Below, piece after piece: positions 60,492 through 64,000 of a stretch of 64,000 nt of DNA. The stretch covers positions 2,205,575 through 2,269,574 of the forward strand of contig RHLH01000001.1 in the NCBI GenBank assembly GCA_003712165.1. The letters run 5' to 3'. How positions within the stretch are numbered: position 1 is the stretch's first letter; each line of letters opens with the position of its first letter. The DNA is from Phycisphaera sp. (lineage in GTDB: Bacteria; Planctomycetota; Phycisphaerae; Phycisphaerales; UBA1924). The position numbers and the translations under genes are program-made. A model generated the notes under the pieces. That model did no database searches and was not told the origin of the DNA. It saw nothing but the letters and a program-made list of their open reading frames with translations.

Positions 60492-61043
60492 CTACAGAGC
60501 ATCTTCCCTGAGTGTCACGATCTCGGGGTGGTTGCGGTAGTAACCGTCGTAATCGAGGCCGTAGCCCACCACGAACTCGTCTGGGATCGCGAACCCCACG
60601 TAATCGGCGTTGGCCACGGGTGGTCCGTCGTTGCGCTGCTTCTCCAGCATAACGCAGACCTTCACACTCGCGGGGTTCTGCTCCTCGACGAGCGAGCGGA
60701 GCACCGCGATGGTGTGCCCGGAATCGAGGATGTCGTCGATGATCAGCACGTGCTTGCCCTCGAGATCGCCCGGCAGCTCGGACGCGAGCTTGGCGCCCTT
60801 GGAGGCCATCGACTTGCCCGGGTAGCTGGAGACCGCGATCAGCTCGAGCCTGAGCATGAAGGGCAGGTGGCGGATGAGGTCGGCAGCGAACACGAGCGCG
60901 CCGGTCATGACGGGCATGAGGACGAGCGGGCTGTCCTCGGCCAGCTTGCCGTCGAAGTCGCTCGCGATCTGCCCACCGATCTCGTGGACCCGCTCGCGGA
61001 TGCGGTCCTCGCCGATGAGCACGTTGGAGATGTCGCGGAGCAT
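60492..61043 (-). CDS. hpt: Hypoxanthine phosphoribosyltransferase
   Basis: 183 residues. Salvages hypoxanthine and guanine with PRPP. PRPP loop VLIIDDILDSGHT (99-111), PVMTGALVFAADLI near residue 44, and the base-binding VGFAIPDEFVVGYGLDY at the end are all standard. The start is leaderless-type: TAGGGT lies six bases before ATG 61043. It heads the hpt-bPH-coaE unit. Confidence 0.95.
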   Translation of the reverse strand: MLRDISNVLIGEDRIRERVHEIGGQIASDFDGKLAEDSPLVLMPVMTGALVFAADLIRHLPFMLRLELIAVSSYPGKSMASKGAKLASELPGDLEGKHVLIIDDILDSGHTIAVLRSLVEEQNPASVKVCVMLEKQRNDGPPVANADYVGFAIPDEFVVGYGLDYDGYYRNHPEIVTLREDAL

Positions 61044-61049
61044 CCGCCA

Positions 61050-61055
61050 ACCCTA
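61050..61055 (-). promoter_or_regulatory. TANNNT -10-like element of hpt
   Basis: TAGGGT on the minus strand, six bases before ATG 61043, without Shine-Dalgarno. It indicates that hpt has its own promoter apart from ppa. Confidence 0.5.
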
Positions 61056-61114
61056 GCAGATCAGAACCGGTGCCGCCCGGCTTCGGGTCTCTCGGGTTTG
61101 TAAAGATCGGCGTT

Positions 61115-61681
61115 CTAGGCCAAGAGGCCCGTGATCCCGCCAGTTCGTCGCACGGAGGAGTAGCGAGCCAGCGAGTCCTCGATGATCGCGTCGGCGACCT
61201 CGGCGGGCATGATCTCGTCCACCTCGACCTCCTTGCCCTCGAGCGTCTTGTAGTCCTCGAAGAACCGCTTCATCATCCGGATCGAGTACTGCGAGAAGTC
61301 ACTCGCCTTGTGGAAGTCGGCGAACTCGGGGTCGTTGCAGAGCACTGCGACGATCTTGTGGTCGGGCTCGCCGTCGTCGATCATTGTCATCACGCCGATC
61401 GCCCGCGCGTCGCACATGCACAAGGGCGGGACCTTCTCGGTGCAGAACACCAGCACATCGAGGGGGTCGTTGTCCTCGGCGAGCGTCTGGGGCACGAAGC
61501 CGTAGTTGGCGGGGTAGTAGACCGCCGAGCTGAGCACGCGGTCGAGCTTGATCATGCCCGTGGACTTGTCGAGCTCGTACTTGTTGCTTGAGCCCTTGGG
61601 GATCTCGATGATCGCGCGGAAGTTGCGAGGGAGATCGAGGCCTTGAACGCCGGGGGTGACATCGTGCCAGGGGTGGACCAT
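61115..61681 (-). CDS. ppa: Inorganic pyrophosphatase, family I
   Basis: 188 residues. Soluble Mg-dependent enzyme that drives biosynthesis by removing pyrophosphate. IEIPKGSSNKYELD at the start and EDNDPLDVLV (69-78) with the metal-binding aspartates; KDYKT-like FFEDYKTLEGKEVEV near the end. It ends 71 bases before hpt. It diverges from pgi across a 100-base gap. Confidence 0.95.
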   Translation of the reverse strand: MVHPWHDVTPGVQGLDLPRNFRAIIEIPKGSSNKYELDKSTGMIKLDRVLSSAVYYPANYGFVPQTLAEDNDPLDVLVFCTEKVPPLCMCDARAIGVMTMIDDGEPDHKIVAVLCNDPEFADFHKASDFSQYSIRMMKRFFEDYKTLEGKEVEVDEIMPAEVADAIIEDSLARYSSVRRTGGITGLLA

Positions 61682-61769
61682 TGCGCGGATTCTCCGGGAG
61701 ATGGGCTACATGCCCGCGGACTCTATCGGCCTGTATACACCCCGGCATGATCGCGACGAGAAATCGATG

Positions 61770-61775
61770 TACCCT
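61770..61775 (+). promoter_or_regulatory. TANNNT -10-like element of pgi
   Basis: TACCCT, six bases before ATG 61782. A second hexamer TATACA (61734-61739) is 36 bases further upstream. Confidence 0.4.
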
Positions 61776-61781
61776 TCCCCC

Positions 61782-63196
<1,415 letters not shown>

Positions 63197-63200
<4 letters not shown>

Positions 63201-63835
63201 CGTTACCGAGACCGCTTAGTCAGGACGAACTCTACGCAATGGGTAAGTCCATTATCGCTGATATCCAATCAGCGTTTGACGAGGTCAGTATCGAGGGTGG
63301 AATCACGATATCTGAAGCCCTCGCTATGGATAACTATGAAACCGAAGAAGTCAGGCGCGAAGCGAGAGCACAAGACACTTATGCTCATTGGCAAGAACTA
63401 GATGTCACATGGATGGACCCAGGTGGTTCTGCGATGAGCTTCATGGATCCCGTTGGGTTTCATTTCCACTTTCCTGCCTACCTCGTTCACGACATACGCA
63501 TTCATATTGGCGTACTCACAAATGGACACTGCAACTTCGATCCGTTCTATCGATTGCAGGCGGATGGGGAAAAAGGGCAAAGTTACTTCACCAATTTCAA
63601 CAAAGACCAAAGGCGTTGTTGTGCACTTTTTTTACTCTTTCGCGCAGAACTTGAGTACATAGAATATATCAATTACTTCCCTGGCGAGGGCGAGACTGAG
63701 TACATCCTCAACGAGCTCTACGACTACGGAACACCGTTTCGAATTCTGCATGTAGCGTGGTGGGAGTTTTTGACTGATGAAGAGAAGAGGCAACTAACTG
63801 GACGCTGGCTGCTTCTAAACAGCGAACCATTATAA
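63197..63835 (+). CDS. DUF6714-like protein of unknown function, low-G+C gene
   Basis: 212 residues from GTG 63197, whose GTGA overlaps the pgi stop. YAHWQELDVTWMDPGGSAMSFMDPVGFHFHFPAYL resembles DUF6714-type proteins, but I am only fairly sure. No membrane helix, signal or catalytic motif is seen. Base use is unlike the surroundings: four 60-base samples gave 50, 47, 42 and 47% G+C against 60% in a pgi sample, with a run of seven T near 63630. This suggests recent acquisition. Confidence 0.6.
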
Positions 63836-63860
63836 ATTTCTGTTCTCTATCACGGGCACC

Positions 63861-63866
63861 TACAGT
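63861..63866 (+). promoter_or_regulatory. TANNNT -10-like element of the TPM-domain gene
   Basis: TACAGT, five bases before ATG 63872, with no Shine-Dalgarno. Confidence 0.4.
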
Positions 63867-63871
63867 CTCAC

Positions 63872-64000
63872 ATGCCCCGCCCCACCCACCTCTTCACCGA
63901 CGCGGACAAAGCCTCAGTCGAGGACGCGATCTTTGACGCCGAGCAGAAGACCGGCGCGGAGATTGTGGTCGTGGTCGCGGCGCGGTCGGGCGGGTACGCG
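63872..64000 (+). CDS. TPM-domain protein, N-terminal fragment (runs off the window)
   Basis: 43 codons, open at the window end. LFTDADKASVEDAIFDAEQKTGAEIVVVVAARSGGYA fits the start of the TPM domain (beta-strand EIVVVVAxRSxxY after a helix), found in membrane-associated repair and stress proteins. It begins at ATG 63872, 36 bases after the DUF6714-like gene. The rest, including any membrane segment, is outside the window. Confidence 0.6.
   Translation, partial: MPRPTHLFTDADKASVEDAIFDAEQKTGAEIVVVVAARSGGYA

Noticed and set aside
61734..61739. TATACA as the main pgi -10
   Set aside because: The following ATG (61747) is out of frame with pgi, and the hexamer at 61770-61775 fits the pgi start better.

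Overview
The window is a gene-dense bacterial chromosome segment of roughly 60% G+C (estimated by eye) holding about 54 protein genes and no rRNA, tRNA, CRISPR array or insertion sequence that I can see. Several features suggest a planctomycete, most likely of the Phycisphaerae: a CxxC zinc-ribbon membrane protein, a large VWA protein paired with a Gln-rich membrane protein, an ECF-like sigma factor next to a membrane Ser/Thr kinase, a Rho with a long basic N-terminal extension, and a B-type SdhCAB. That placement is inference from gene content.

Layout. Positions 1-8324 (+) hold the end of alaS, the F0 half of an F-type ATP synthase (atpZ-like, atpI-like, atpB, atpE, atpF, atpH), pgk and two glycosyltransferases. 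The F1 genes atpA, atpG, atpD and atpC do not follow. Positions 8314-14916 hold mutL with a GT87 glycosyltransferase, a HIT hydrolase, nadC-birA, fabI and a small unknown gene. Positions 14926-20953 hold DUF1844-sdhC-sdhA-sdhB, a PpiC-type lipoprotein and a YraN nuclease-fold protein. Positions 20929-31466 hold an orphan histidine kinase, miaB, an operon of Gln-rich membrane protein, double-VWA protein and methyltransferase, and trpD.

Positions 31470-38698 are the envelope and shape region: an ECF-like sigma factor with a membrane kinase on the minus strand, a 325-base structured non-coding gap, a membrane-anchored coiled-coil protein, a clear intrinsic terminator, then mreB-mreC-mreD. Positions 38685-51810 hold a HAD phosphatase, a GlmU-like protein coupled to polA, a secreted amidohydrolase, prmC, a PAS-GAF-receiver protein and a Gld-like ABC exporter with its auxiliary protein. 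Positions 51807-61681 (-) hold ppa, hpt, a bPH protein, coaE, rho and a set of envelope genes (small membrane protein, repeat protein, LPG-synthase-like membrane protein, DUF444, zinc ribbon). The end (+) has pgi, a low-G+C DUF6714-like gene and the start of a TPM-domain gene.

The most striking unlisted signal is regulatory. At least fourteen genes here lack a Shine-Dalgarno sequence and instead carry a TANNNT hexamer ending 5-8 bases before the start codon, as expected of leaderless transcripts. Genes with a good Shine-Dalgarno (atpE, pgk, fabI, mreC, the coiled-coil gene, the zinc-ribbon gene) lack it. All nine convergent gene pairs overlap or lie within 9 bases with no terminator between them. 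Together this suggests very compact transcription units with frequent leaderless starts and non-intrinsic termination.
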